A stretch of 64,000 nucleotides of DNA, taken from positions 124,001-188,000 of the forward strand of contig NZ_JBNAMV010000004.1 of the NCBI RefSeq assembly GCF_049705945.1, read 5' to 3'. Under the pieces are notes generated by a model that was given only the letters and a program-made list of their open reading frames with translations, was not told the DNA's origin and ran no database searches. The stretch comes from Salarchaeum japonicum_A. Its GTDB lineage: Archaea > Halobacteriota > Halobacteria > Halobacteriales > Halobacteriaceae. A program made the translations under genes and the position numbers. Shown in pieces: positions 1 through 8,250 of this stretch. Numbering within the stretch: position 1 is the stretch's first letter; each line of letters starts with the position of its first letter.

Positions 1-444
1 GCGGTCACCCTGGACGCGCGCGAACGACGTCCACGTGAACGCCATCTCGACCACGCCGAGGTTGTCGTTCAGGCCCGTGACGCGCGCCGTCCGCGAGAAG
101 TCCGTGGCGTTCATCGACCGTCCGGAGACGTTCTCGCCGTCGGCGACGAGCGTTCGCGCGCGGTCGCGGAAGTTCTCGTAGAGCGGCCCGGTTTTGTTCT
201 CGAACTGGGCCGCGAACTCCCGGAAGTCCGCGCGCTGGGAGTCGTTTTCGAGCGGCGTCCGGTACTGGAACGTCCACCGCGCCGACCCGTCCTCGTTGAC
301 GGTGATGGTGAAGTGGACGCTGGAGAAGGACGGGCCGTCGGCCGTGCCGACGCTTCCCGCGTCGCCGAGGCCGCTCGCGGGAGCCACACCGGCGAGCAGG
401 ACGCTCACGACGAGGAGCGCACAGACGGCAGTGACCCGTGGCAT
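1..444 (-). CDS. Secreted or membrane-anchored hypothetical protein, N-terminal part (cut by window edge)
   Basis: An open frame runs from an ATG at 444 off the left edge, giving 148 codons without a stop. The first 25 residues form a signal peptide: Met-Pro-Arg, then a Leu/Val/Ala-rich core ending near Ala-Pro-Ala-Ser. The next part contains FTITVNEDGSARWTFQYRT, which resembles the extracellular N-terminal domain of haloarchaeal membrane proteins that often end in a winged helix. That family link is from memory; the C-terminal part that would confirm it lies outside the window. A TATA-like element sits 27-36 nt upstream of the start. Confidence 0.7.
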   Translation of the reverse strand, partial: MPRVTAVCALLVVSVLLAGVAPASGLGDAGSVGTADGPSFSSVHFTITVNEDGSARWTFQYRTPLENDSQRADFREFAAQFENKTGPLYENFRDRARTLVADGENVSGRSMNATDFSRTARVTGLNDNLGVVEMAFTWTSFARVQGDR

Positions 445-470
445 GGCGGAGATTGCGTATCCGTGAATGA

Positions 471-480
471 AATGTTTAGG
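471..480 (-). promoter_or_regulatory. TATA-like promoter element for the gene at 1-444
   Basis: On the minus strand this reads CCTAAACATT and ends 27 nt before the ATG at 444, the spacing expected for a leaderless haloarchaeal transcript. The rest of the gap up to 678 shows no convincing gene. Confidence 0.4.
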
Positions 481-678
481 GGTTCGCGGAGCGGCTATCG
501 GTCGCCGTCTGGCAGGTATTGCAGGTGTTACGGGCGGCCGTCGAACCCGAGAACGCCGCCCTCTCGCGCGCTCTCGTCCCCAAGCGGTCGGAACGCAACG
601 TTTTCGAGGAAACGAGACCGACGTAACGGATGACGCGGTAGTTCGTGTTTTGACACCGCTAGCCGTACGGTGGGTACG

Positions 679-1662
679 ATGAACCGACGAGCGTTTCTCG
701 GCGCGACCGGTGCGGCCGCCGCGTCGTTGACGGCTGGCTGCATCGGCAGCGGAATCGTTGGCGGGTCCCGCAGCGTCACCCTCGACTACGCGTACTACAA
801 CCCGGTGAGTCTCGTGCTCCGCGAGAAGGGCTGGGTCGAGGACGAGTTCGCGGACAGCGACGCGAGCGTCGAGTGGGTGTTGAGCCTCGGGAGCAATCAG
901 GCGAACCAGTACTCCCAGAGCGGGGAGGCGCAGGCGGCGTCTACCGCGGGTATCGCGGCGTTGATGGCGCGCTCGAACGGCGTCCCCATCCGCACGGGCT
1001 ACATCTACTCGCGGCCCGAGTGGACCGCGCTGGTCGCGAAGTCGAGCAGCGACATCTCCGAGGTTGCGGACCTCGAAGGGAAGTCCGTCGCCGCGACGCT
1101 CGGCACCGACCCCCACTTCTTCCTCCTGCAAGCGCTCGACACCGCGGGCCTCAGCGAGAGCGACGTGGACATCGTCGACCTCCAGCACCCCGAGGGACAG
1201 GACGCGCTCCTGCAGGACGAAGTGGACGCCTGGGCGGGCCTCGACCCGCACATGGCCGAACTCCAGCTCGAACACGACGTCGACCTGTTCTTCCGGCGGC
1301 CCGCGTTCAACACGAACGGCACGCTCAACTTCCTCGACGGGTTCGTCCAGAACCACCCCGAGGACGTGAACCGCGTCCTGCGGGCGTACGAGCGCGGCCG
1401 GAAGTGGGCCATCGAGAACCCCGAGGAGACGGTTTCCATCCTCGCGAACGCGTCCGAGATGTCGAAGCCCGTCGCGCGCAAGGTGTTCACCGACCGCACC
1501 GACCTCTCCGCGCCCATCCCGGGCGACCAGCACCACTCGCTGCTCTCCGACCTCGCGCCAATCCTCCACGAAAAGGGCTTCGTCGATTCGAGCGTCGACC
1601 TGCAGGCGGCCATCGACGAGCTCGTCCGGCCGTCCATCGCTGAGCCGGTGGTGAACGGATGA
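679..1662 (+). CDS. ABC transporter substrate-binding lipoprotein, NitT/TauT type
   Basis: 327 aa. It captures a small solute outside the cell and delivers it to the permease and ATPase encoded next. The N-terminus MNRRAFLGATG has twin Arg at 3-4, and a lipobox LTAGC places the lipidated Cys at 21, so this is a Tat-exported lipoprotein. The body looks like the NMT1/SsuA-like fold used for nitrate, sulfonate, taurine or pyrimidine precursors. The ATG at 679 is chosen because it puts the twin Arg directly after Met; an in-frame GTG at 670 adds only three residues. The gene overlaps the permease by 4 nt (ATGA). The substrate cannot be read from sequence. Confidence 0.85.
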   Translation: MNRRAFLGATGAAAASLTAGCIGSGIVGGSRSVTLDYAYYNPVSLVLREKGWVEDEFADSDASVEWVLSLGSNQANQYSQSGEAQAASTAGIAALMARSNGVPIRTGYIYSRPEWTALVAKSSSDISEVADLEGKSVAATLGTDPHFFLLQALDTAGLSESDVDIVDLQHPEGQDALLQDEVDAWAGLDPHMAELQLEHDVDLFFRRPAFNTNGTLNFLDGFVQNHPEDVNRVLRAYERGRKWAIENPEETVSILANASEMSKPVARKVFTDRTDLSAPIPGDQHHSLLSDLAPILHEKGFVDSSVDLQAAIDELVRPSIAEPVVNG

Positions 1663-2438
1663 GCACGCGGACGTACGGCCTCGCGGACCTGTCGCTCGAC
1701 CAAGCGCGGTGGACGCTCGGCCTTATCGTCCCCGCCTTCCTCGTGGTCGGCTGGCACGTCGCGGTCGTGACGGGCGTATTCCCGCCCTATCAGCTCCCGA
1801 AACCGCTCTCAGTCGTGGAAACGCTGTACTCGCTCGCGGCGTCGGGAGAGCTCGCCACCCACGTCTCCGTCACCGTCCAGCGCGTGTTCTTCGGCTGCGT
1901 CGTCGGGATGACGCTCGCCGTCGTCCTCGGCACGCTCACCGGAATCTCGCGGACGGCGAGCGCGCTCCTCGACCCGCTCTTCCAGAGCCTGAAGAACATC
2001 CCGTCGCTCGCGTGGGTGCCGCTGTTCCTGCTCTGGTTCGGCATCGGCGAGGTGGCGAAAGTCCTCCTCATCGCCGTCGGCGCGTTCTTCCCCGTCTATC
2101 TCAACCTCTCCACGGGCCTTCACGCCGTCGACGAGGCGCGCCGCGAGGTCGCGGAAGTCTACGACCTCACCCGGTTTGAGACCCTGAAGTCCGTGGTGTT
2201 CCCGGCGGCGCTCCCGAGCCTGTTCGTCGGCGTGCGGAGCGGCGTCGGCCTCGCGTGGATGTTCGTCGTCGCCGCGGAACTCATCGGCGCGAGCCAGGGC
2301 CTCGGCTTCCTGATGAAGAACGGCCGCGTGCTCTCCCGGCCCGACATGATTATCGGCGCAATCGTGCTGTTCGCGCTGTTCGGGAACCTCACCGACCTCG
2401 CCGTCAAGGAGGTGGAGAAACGTGTCGTCGACTGGTGA
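1659..2438 (+). CDS. ABC transporter permease, NitT/TauT type
   Basis: 259 aa with about six hydrophobic segments. It forms the membrane channel of the importer encoded at 679-3177. The cytoplasmic EAA-type loop is visible as VYDLTRFETLKSVVFPAALP, the contact site for the ATPase. Length matches BPD-type permeases of the SsuC/TauC family. Its ATG overlaps the stop of the binding-protein gene (ATGA), and its 3' end overlaps the ATPase start by 17 nt, so the three genes are one translationally coupled operon. Confidence 0.88.
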   Translation: MSTRTYGLADLSLDQARWTLGLIVPAFLVVGWHVAVVTGVFPPYQLPKPLSVVETLYSLAASGELATHVSVTVQRVFFGCVVGMTLAVVLGTLTGISRTASALLDPLFQSLKNIPSLAWVPLFLLWFGIGEVAKVLLIAVGAFFPVYLNLSTGLHAVDEARREVAEVYDLTRFETLKSVVFPAALPSLFVGVRSGVGLAWMFVVAAELIGASQGLGFLMKNGRVLSRPDMIIGAIVLFALFGNLTDLAVKEVEKRVVDW

Positions 2439-3177
2439 GAACGCGGCGGTCGCCGTCGACGACCTGACGAAAGCCTACGGCGACACCGTGGCGCTCCGCG
2501 ACGTCTCGCTCTCCGTTTCGCCCGGCGAGTTCGTCTCCGTCGTCGGCCACTCCGGCTGCGGGAAGAGCACGCTCCTGCGCGTGCTCGCCGGCCTCGAAGA
2601 CGACTTCCGCGGCACGGCGACCGTCGACGGGGTGGACGTGCGGACCGAGGGCGGCGAGCGTGTCGGCATGGTGTTCCAGGAACCCCGGTTGTTGCCGTGG
2701 AAGTCCGTCCGCGAGAACGTCGCCGTCGGCCTCCCGCGCGGCGTCGACCCCGACAGCGACGACGCGCGCGACCGAATCGACGCGCTCCTCGACCGCGTCG
2801 GCCTCACCGAGTTCGCGGACGCCCGACCGAGCGAACTCTCCGGCGGGATGGCGCAGCGCGTCTCGCTCGCGCGCGGTCTGGCGTACGACCCGACCGTGAT
2901 GTTGCTGGACGAGCCGTTCTCCGCGCTCGACGCGCTCACGAAGTACGAACAACAGGACTTCCTGCTCGACCTCTGGCGGGACAGCGACCTCACCGTCGTC
3001 CTCGTCACGCACGACGTGGAGGAAGCCGCCTACCTCGCGGACCGCGTCACCGTGCTCGGCGGCCAGCCCGGAACCGTCGAGACGACCGTCGACATCGCCG
3101 AGAAACGGCCGCGCGACCGCGGCGAGTGGCTGGTCGACTACCGCGACCGAATCACGACCGCGCTCGGCGTCGAATAG
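2422..3177 (+). CDS. ABC transporter ATP-binding protein, NitT/TauT type
   Basis: 251 aa. It powers the importer encoded upstream. Walker A GHSGCGKST is at 42-50, followed by signature LSGGMAQR, Walker B VMLLDEPF, and the switch His in LVTHDVEEA. The start is a GTG at 2422 inside the permease gene, the only start that keeps the usual N-terminal beta-strand. The stop codon abuts the stop of the convergent DUF1508-like gene with no bases between. Confidence 0.9.
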   Translation: MSSTGENAAVAVDDLTKAYGDTVALRDVSLSVSPGEFVSVVGHSGCGKSTLLRVLAGLEDDFRGTATVDGVDVRTEGGERVGMVFQEPRLLPWKSVRENVAVGLPRGVDPDSDDARDRIDALLDRVGLTEFADARPSELSGGMAQRVSLARGLAYDPTVMLLDEPFSALDALTKYEQQDFLLDLWRDSDLTVVLVTHDVEEAAYLADRVTVLGGQPGTVETTVDIAEKRPRDRGEWLVDYRDRITTALGVE

Positions 3178-3363
3178 CTACTCGTCGACCGGCGCGCCGG
3201 CCGCGTTCTCCTTCACGCTCTCCAGGCCCTGTTTCGCCTTCTGCTTCGACGCGTACCCCTCGCCGGAGTCCGCGAGAATGTTGCCGTTCCGGTGGACGAG
3301 CCGCCACCGCCACTGACCCGCGTCGTCCTCGTACACCTCGAAGCGCGCCTGAGATTCACTCAT
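3178..3363 (-). CDS. Small DUF1508/YegP-like protein (HVO_2922 type)
   Basis: 61 aa. The pattern RFEVYEDDAGQWRWRL, then a Gly-Asn-Ile turn and GYASKQKAKQGLESVK, is typical of the YegP/DUF1508 fold, a small beta-beta-beta-alpha module. The Haloferax homologue HVO_2922 is known as a small homodimeric protein of unknown function. It is convergent with the ABC ATPase and touches its stop codon. It is short but well supported by motif conservation. Confidence 0.85.
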   Translation of the reverse strand: MSESQARFEVYEDDAGQWRWRLVHRNGNILADSGEGYASKQKAKQGLESVKENAAGAPVDE

Positions 3364-3448
3364 ACGTCACAGAACGACCGCCCGCACCGAAAAAGCTGGG
3401 GGCGGTTCGGCGAGTACGTTTTTCGGGCCGGCGCCAGTAGTGTAACCC

Positions 3449-3787
3449 ATGCCGCACACGAAAGCACACGTGAGCGACGCCGAATCGGTGCTGCCGGACG
3501 ACGTGAAGGGAGAGATGTGGATGCTTCGGGACGACCTCGACACGGAGACGCTCGGATTCACCGTTCTCGCGCTCGAAGCCGGCGAGGAGACGATGAGCCA
3601 CGCGCACGTGGACGACGACCAGGAGGAAATTTACTACGTGGCGACCGGTGGCGTGGACGTGGACTTCGGCGACCACACGGTCAGCCTCGACGAGGACGAG
3701 GCGCTCCGCATCAGTCCCGAGGAGGAGCGCCAGATTCGGAACCGCGACGAGTTCTCGAAGCTCGTGCTCGTGAGCGCGCCAGTCTGA
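3449..3787 (+). CDS. Cupin-fold protein
   Basis: 112 aa single-domain cupin. The first cupin motif shows metal-ligand candidates His51, His53 and Glu59/Glu60 in MSHAHVDDDQEEIYYV, followed by a beta-barrel with the second motif region ALRISPEEERQIRN. Such proteins bind a metal ion or small ligand; the substrate is unknown. It lies 33 nt upstream of a metallo-beta-lactamase-fold gene on the same strand and could be cotranscribed with it. Confidence 0.82.
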   Translation: MPHTKAHVSDAESVLPDDVKGEMWMLRDDLDTETLGFTVLALEAGEETMSHAHVDDDQEEIYYVATGGVDVDFGDHTVSLDEDEALRISPEEERQIRNRDEFSKLVLVSAPV

Positions 3788-3820
3788 AGGGTATTTCAGC
3801 GCGCGCGTCCAGAAGTCGGT

Positions 3821-4393
3821 ATGGTCGAGAATCTCTCCGCGGGCGTGGACGCGTTCACGAGCAACGCCTTCCTCGTTCCGGGCGAGCGCACCGTTCTCGT
3901 GGACGCGGGCGCGAACTACGACGTGGTGAGTCGCATCGAGGAGCGAACGGGCGGTCTGGACGCGGTGGTGCTCACGCACACGCACACCGACCACGTCGGG
4001 AACCTCGACGACGTGAAATCGGCGTTCGACGTGGACGCCTGGGGGTTCGACACGGACCAGCCGGGCGTCGACCACGAACTCGGCGACGAGGACGAAATTC
4101 GAATGGGAGACGACACGTACACCGTCCTGCACACGCCCGGGCACAAGAACGACCACGTCTGCCTGCTCTCCGAGACGACGCTGTTCGCGGGCGACCTCGT
4201 GTTCGCGAACGGCGGGTTCGGCCGAACCGACCTGGAGGAGGGCGACCGTCCGACGCTCGTCGAGTCCATCGAGCGCCTCGAATCACGGGTGGCTGGCGGC
4301 CTCGACGTGATGCACTGCGGGCACGGCCCGAGCGTCACCCGGAACCCGGTCGAGGACGTTCGGCTGGCGCTTCGCGCCGCGAAGACGCGGTGA
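3821..4393 (+). CDS. MBL-fold metallo-hydrolase
   Basis: 190 aa. A zinc-dependent hydrolase fold. The HxHxDH metal motif is HTHTDH at 53-58; further ligands are the His in HTPGHKNDH, the Asp in FAGDLVFA and the C-terminal His in MHCGHG. It resembles small glyoxalase II-like MBL proteins common in haloarchaea. The true substrate (thioester, lactone or other) is not evident. The preceding cupin gene may form a unit with it. Confidence 0.85.
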   Translation: MVENLSAGVDAFTSNAFLVPGERTVLVDAGANYDVVSRIEERTGGLDAVVLTHTHTDHVGNLDDVKSAFDVDAWGFDTDQPGVDHELGDEDEIRMGDDTYTVLHTPGHKNDHVCLLSETTLFAGDLVFANGGFGRTDLEEGDRPTLVESIERLESRVAGGLDVMHCGHGPSVTRNPVEDVRLALRAAKTR

Positions 4394-4459
4394 TGTGGCA
4401 GGGTTTCGCACGGACGACAGACCTATGTCACTCGGTCACATGCGGTAGCGTGCATCGCT

Positions 4460-4720
4460 ATGCAACCGTGCCAAAACTGTCAGGCGGTCATCGACGAGTA
4501 TCTCCTCGATAAGCAACTCGAACCCCTGCGCGACCTCACGGTCGACGACTTCAACGTCTGCGCCGACTGCACGACAGTCGTCGCGGACGCGTGCGTCGAG
4601 TGCGGCGGCGCGGTCTACGTCCCCCGAAACGAAACCGGGACGCCGGACGTCTGCCCGGCGTGCCGGTCCGACCTCATCGAACGCACCGGCCACGACCCCG
4701 GGTGGATGGTCACCACCTGA
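4460..4720 (+). CDS. Small multi-CxxC zinc-ribbon protein
   Basis: 86 aa with four CxxC pairs: Cys4/Cys7, Cys34/Cys37, Cys45/Cys48 and Cys65/Cys68, enough for two zinc sites. There is no transmembrane segment and no recognised catalytic motif. It is probably one of the many haloarchaeal zinc-finger small proteins, with a role in nucleic-acid or protein binding only inferred. The even spacing of the Cys pairs and the acidic composition support a real gene. Confidence 0.75.
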   Translation: MQPCQNCQAVIDEYLLDKQLEPLRDLTVDDFNVCADCTTVVADACVECGGAVYVPRNETGTPDVCPACRSDLIERTGHDPGWMVTT

Positions 4721-4736
4721 CGCCTCGCGTTCGGTT

Positions 4737-5003
4737 CTACTCCTTCAGGCCGTAGTAGCCGGGTTCGTCGTCGCCCGCCGGTTCCGCGATGACGAGGTCG
4801 TCGCTGTTCCGCATCACCCACGGAATCGCCCAGTCGAGCAGGATGTCCTCAGTCTCCTGGTCCAGCGCGGCGTCCGGGTCGAGGCCCTGGAGGAGGCGCG
4901 CTATCTCGTACACCGTGTACATCTGGTCGTCGTCGAGGAGTTCGTCGGGTTCGTAGAAATCACAGGGGTGGAACGTGTCGAAATCGGACTTCGGCCGAGG
5001 CAT
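4737..5003 (-). CDS. Conserved haloarchaeal hypothetical protein (DUF5827-like)
   Basis: 88 aa, acidic and soluble. The sequence MPRPKSDFDTFHPCDFYEP followed by a predicted helix (MYTVYEIARLLQGLDPD) and a Trp-containing segment matches a short Halobacteria-only family that I recall as DUF5827. No catalytic motif is visible. The ATG at 5003 is chosen because the frame upstream encodes an Arg-rich stretch unlike the rest. It converges with the zinc-ribbon gene with a 16-nt gap. Confidence 0.72.
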   Translation of the reverse strand: MPRPKSDFDTFHPCDFYEPDELLDDDQMYTVYEIARLLQGLDPDAALDQETEDILLDWAIPWVMRNSDDLVIAEPAGDDEPGYYGLKE

Positions 5004-5109
5004 ACCGAATCCTGGGCGTGCGCGCGGCAAAAACCCACGGACTCGCTGCGCAAGACGCACTGATGACGAAACGTTATGTGGGGGAGTCTCTAACAGCCGG
5101 TATCCTGCG

Positions 5110-5541
5110 ATGGAGTCAGATGGTACACGACAGTCCACGCCGGGGAAACAGGCGCTGTACGAGGTCGTCGAGGCGTTCGGTGCGGACGCGCTCCGCGACC
5201 TCTGGGTGTTCGACGGGGACGCCCAGGAACCGCTGTTCGTCCGCGCTGACGTGGCGGACGAACTCGCGGAGACGGACGCGGAGCGCTACATCGACAACGA
5301 ACGATACGGGTTCGTCACCCGCGAGACGTACGACAACCTCCACTACGCGGAGTTCTACTACACCGTCCGCGGGTTCGACTCGTTCGAACAGTACCGGACG
5401 TTCGTCTCCCGGGACGGCGAGCGCATCGGTGTCCTCTGCAGTTTCGACCGGCGTAAGGGCGGCTACGACTTCGCCGACCTGACCGAGCGCCTCCCGACCG
5501 AGCTCGCGGACTACCCGCTCTCCGACCTGCGGCCGTCGTAG
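5110..5541 (+). CDS. Conserved haloarchaeal hypothetical protein (paralogue of 59528-59956)
   Basis: 143 aa, soluble and acidic. A predicted alpha/beta domain contains LRDLWVFDGDAQEPLFVRAD, a TRE motif and FEQYRTFVSRDGERIGVL. The order of elements matches the protein at 59528-59956 (LRSVVAYTTDEYALWYLRED, then FTESVEMNFPISEGEGLAI), so I infer they share a family. No function is known to me; a sensor-like alpha/beta fold is only a guess. The ATG at 5110 is the first Met after the promoter-like CGTTATG at about 5072. Confidence 0.72.
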   Translation: MESDGTRQSTPGKQALYEVVEAFGADALRDLWVFDGDAQEPLFVRADVADELAETDAERYIDNERYGFVTRETYDNLHYAEFYYTVRGFDSFEQYRTFVSRDGERIGVLCSFDRRKGGYDFADLTERLPTELADYPLSDLRPS

Positions 5542-5572
5542 CGCGCGAAAGAAAACTGGTGGGTTCCCCGGA

Positions 5573-6175
5573 TTAGTCGAACGTCGCGACGACGTCCTCG
5601 TACTTGTCCGCGACGTCGTCCCAGTCGACGACGTCGAAGAAGTTGCTGATGAAGTCGCCGCGGTCCGGGCCGTAGTCGTAGTAGTAGGAGTGCTCCCAGA
5701 CGTCGAGCGCGAGGATCGGGTGTGCGCCCCAGAGCGCGCCCTGGTCGTGCTTGTCCACGACGAGGTTACGCAGCTGGTCGGAGTGGGAGTCGTAGACGAG
5801 GAGCGCCCAGCCGCCGGCGGCGGACGCTGCGGCCTCGAACTCGCCCTTCCAGGCGTCGAAGCCACCGAAGTCCTCCTCGATGCGGGCGGCGAGCGCGCCG
5901 GCGGGTTCGCCGCCGCCGTCCTCGCTCATGTTCTCCCAGAAGATGGAGTGGAGGATGTGTCCACTTCCGTTGTGGGTGACGTTCCGAATCGCACCCGCGG
6001 AGGAGCCGAACTCACCGTTTTCACGGTTGGATTCGAGCGTCTCCTCGGCGCTGTTCCAGCCGTTCACGTACCCTTGGTGGTGGGTGTCGTGATGCCAGGT
6101 GAGTACCTGCTCGCTGATGTGCGGTTCGAGCGCGTCGTAGTCGTACGGGAGCGGCGGAAGTTCGTAGTCAGTCAT
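5573..6175 (-). CDS. sod: Superoxide dismutase, Fe/Mn type
   Basis: 200 aa cytosolic enzyme converting superoxide to peroxide and oxygen. Metal ligands are visible: the N-terminal His in TWHHDTHHQGYVNG, the His in GHILHSIFWENM, and Asp and His in ALDVWEHSYYYDYG. Length and motifs match haloarchaeal Mn-type enzymes. The start at 6175 gives the usual N-terminus MTDYELPPLPYDYDALEPHI. A minus-strand TATA-like element and a 10-bp palindrome lie just upstream (separate entries). KatG in this window would remove the peroxide it makes. Confidence 0.96.
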   Translation of the reverse strand: MTDYELPPLPYDYDALEPHISEQVLTWHHDTHHQGYVNGWNSAEETLESNRENGEFGSSAGAIRNVTHNGSGHILHSIFWENMSEDGGGEPAGALAARIEEDFGGFDAWKGEFEAAASAAGGWALLVYDSHSDQLRNLVVDKHDQGALWGAHPILALDVWEHSYYYDYGPDRGDFISNFFDVVDWDDVADKYEDVVATFD

Positions 6176-6181
6176 GCTATC

Positions 6182-6191
6182 ACCACGTGGT
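6182..6191. promoter_or_regulatory. Palindrome in the sod leader, possible operator
   Basis: ACCACGTGGT is a perfect 10-bp inverted repeat ending 7 nt upstream of the sod start, close to where transcription should begin given the TATA-like element at 6209-6218. A role as a repressor site is inferred only from position. Confidence 0.35.
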
Positions 6192-6208
6192 ACGTGTCTC
6201 GGATAGCT

Positions 6209-6218
6209 GTTAAAGTTT
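6209..6218 (-). promoter_or_regulatory. TATA-like element for sod
   Basis: On the minus strand this reads AAACTTTAAC and lies 34-43 nt before the sod ATG, so the transcript would carry a leader of roughly 10 nt. Confidence 0.45.
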
Positions 6219-6281
6219 GAGGCGTTCCGTGTTATCACGTCCCACGAAGGGTTTTCGGGCGTGCTGCGCCTTCGAGCGAGT

Positions 6282-7052
6282 GTGACGTACTCCGGCGTTT
6301 TCGTCGACCTCGACGGCACCGTCTGGCGCGGCCGCGACCCCGTCCCCGGTGCCGCCGACGCGGTCCGCGCGCTCCGCGAACGCGGCGTGCCGCTCGTGTT
6401 CGTGACGAACAACACCGGCGTCCGCCGCGACACCTTCCACGCGCGCCTGAAGTCGCTCGGCATCAGTCCGGACGCGGGCGAGGTCGTGACCGCGGCGTGG
6501 GCGACCGCGGAGTACCTCGCCGAGTACCGGCCGAACGCGTCCGTGCACGTGATGGGACAGGACGTGGTCGCGGACGAACTGACCGCCGCGGGCCTCACCG
6601 TTTCGGAGACCGGACAGGCCGACGTGGTCGTGGTGGGGTACGACGAACGCGTGTCGATGGACCGCCTCACGGGCGCGCTCCGCGCGTTCGGCCCCGGGAC
6701 GGACTTCGTCGCGACGAACCGCGACAGCACGACGCCACACGAGGACGGCCCGATGCCGGGCGCGGGCGCGTTCGTCGCCGCCGTCGAGGAGATGACCGGC
6801 CACGACCCGCTCGTCGTCGGGAAACCAAGCACGCGCATGGCGGACGTGGCCGCGGACATCCTCGGCGTCCCGCTCGACGAGTGCCTGATGGTCGGGGACA
6901 ACCTCCACACGGACGTACTGATGGGGGACCGCGCCGGTATCGACAGCGCGCTCGTGCTCACGGGCGTCAGCGACCGCGCGGACGTGGAGACCACGGACAT
7001 CACGCCGACGCACGTTCTCGACAGTATCGCGGACCTGCCGAGCCTCTTCTAA
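6282..7052 (+). CDS. HAD-superfamily IIA phosphatase (NagD/AraL-like)
   Basis: 256 aa. Phosphatase on small phosphorylated metabolites. Motif I DLDGT (nucleophile Asp9, acid Asp11), motif II in FVTNNTG, a class IIA cap domain in the middle, and motif IV VGDNLHTDVLMG are all visible. It resembles NagD, AraL and p-nitrophenyl phosphatases. I chose the GTG at 6282 because MTYSGVFVDLDGT is the usual start of the fold; a GTG at 6261 would add seven residues. Confidence 0.87.
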   Translation: MTYSGVFVDLDGTVWRGRDPVPGAADAVRALRERGVPLVFVTNNTGVRRDTFHARLKSLGISPDAGEVVTAAWATAEYLAEYRPNASVHVMGQDVVADELTAAGLTVSETGQADVVVVGYDERVSMDRLTGALRAFGPGTDFVATNRDSTTPHEDGPMPGAGAFVAAVEEMTGHDPLVVGKPSTRMADVAADILGVPLDECLMVGDNLHTDVLMGDRAGIDSALVLTGVSDRADVETTDITPTHVLDSIADLPSLF

Positions 7053-7065
7053 AAAACTGAGAGAG

Positions 7066-7533
7066 TTATTCGACGTCGACGACTTCGACTTCGAACTCGA
7101 GAGTTTCGCCCGCGAGTCGGGGATTGAAGTCGACTTTCACCACGTCGTCGTCGACGTGCGTGATTTCGCCGGGCTGGCCGTTCTGCGCTTCGAGGTATAG
7201 TCCTTCCTCGGGGCGCTGACCGAGCGCGTCCGTGAGTTCCTCGGTCTCGAACTCCTGGACGCGTTCCTCGCTCCACTCGCCGTAGGCTTCCTCGGGCGGA
7301 ATCGTGAGCGTCGCGGTCTCGCCTGCGTCGAGGCCGACGAGGCCGTCTTCCATGCCCTCGATGACCTGGCCCGCGCCGACTTCGGCCGTGAGCGGGTCGT
7401 ACTCGCGGTCGGGCTGTTCTTCCGCGAGTCCTTCCTCGTTCGCGATGGATTCGCGCGAGGTGTCGAAGACGGTGCCGTCGTCGAGGCGGCCAACGTACTC
7501 GAACGTGACCGTGTCGCCGGTTTGGATTGCCAT
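7066..7533 (-). CDS. FKBP-type peptidyl-prolyl cis-trans isomerase (SlyD-like)
   Basis: 155 aa. It catalyses proline isomerisation and probably acts as a chaperone. FKBP motifs are GDTVTFEYVGRLDDGTVFDT at the N-terminus, AEVGAGQVIEGMEDGLVGL, and TIPPEEAYGE. The insert-in-flap region follows, and the C-terminal strand ends in EFEVEVVDVE, giving the two-domain SlyD/archaeal short FKBP layout. It converges with the HAD phosphatase gene 13 nt away. Confidence 0.92.
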   Translation of the reverse strand: MAIQTGDTVTFEYVGRLDDGTVFDTSRESIANEEGLAEEQPDREYDPLTAEVGAGQVIEGMEDGLVGLDAGETATLTIPPEEAYGEWSEERVQEFETEELTDALGQRPEEGLYLEAQNGQPGEITHVDDDVVKVDFNPRLAGETLEFEVEVVDVE

Positions 7534-7571
7534 ATTCGAAGGAGCGGAGCCGGACGGATACGTGTGTGGTT

Positions 7572-8171
7572 TCAGAACCCCCAGCGGAGGCCGGACATCG
7601 CGCCGACGATGGCGACCATCAGGACGAGTTCGACGAGGCTGAGCATGCCGTACTTCGTGTTCAGTTCGGCGAGTCGCTCGTAGTCGGTGTCCTCGGCGGC
7701 GAGTTCGTCGTACATTCCGGTCGTGAACCAGTGCAGCGGCCCGAACCCGAGCGCGAGAAGTGCGACGGCGAGCGCGAGCGCCACCCAGAGAGCGGTCGTC
7801 GGAGCCTGCCACATGTTCAGCATCGCGGCGAGGCCGATGCCTGAGCCGACGACGCCCAAGGAAACGGGTTCCATGAGGAAGTTCATCTTCGGGACGAAGC
7901 GCTCCGCGAACGCCTCGTTCGCTTCGTCGGGGAGGCCGCCCATGACGGGGCCGAGGACGAGCGCGCCGAGCACGGAGGTCCCGAACCAGAACGCGCCGAG
8001 GAAGAGGTGGATGGTGAACATCGCGCGGTAGTCGCCCGAGAGGTAGCCCAGTACGGGTAACAGGAGTGGAACCGCTACCGCGCCCGCGGCGAACGTCGGG
8101 TTCGCCGCGTCGGCCATCTGACTGTATCGTTCGCGCGCCGTCTCCGGTCGCCCCGTGTCACTTACTGCCAT
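7572..8171 (-). CDS. Multi-pass membrane protein (CopD-like hypothetical)
   Basis: 199 aa with about five hydrophobic helices. The second helix carries a His in TIHLFLGAFWFGTSVLGAL, a pattern seen in CopD/DUF2269-like membrane proteins, so the assignment is tentative. A short polar N-terminus precedes the first helix. The start at 8171 is preferred over an ATG at 8204, since the extra residues look unlike the family. It shares a strand with the FKBP gene downstream (38 nt gap) and the photolyase gene upstream. Confidence 0.7.
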   Translation of the reverse strand: MAVSDTGRPETARERYSQMADAANPTFAAGAVAVPLLLPVLGYLSGDYRAMFTIHLFLGAFWFGTSVLGALVLGPVMGGLPDEANEAFAERFVPKMNFLMEPVSLGVVGSGIGLAAMLNMWQAPTTALWVALALAVALLALGFGPLHWFTTGMYDELAAEDTDYERLAELNTKYGMLSLVELVLMVAIVGAMSGLRWGF

Positions 8172-8250
8172 CGTGTCTCGGGAGAAGTGTTTTCCACCGG
8201 TCACGTAAAACTACCGCCGGAGTGACATTTACGTTGGCAGGAACGGCGCG

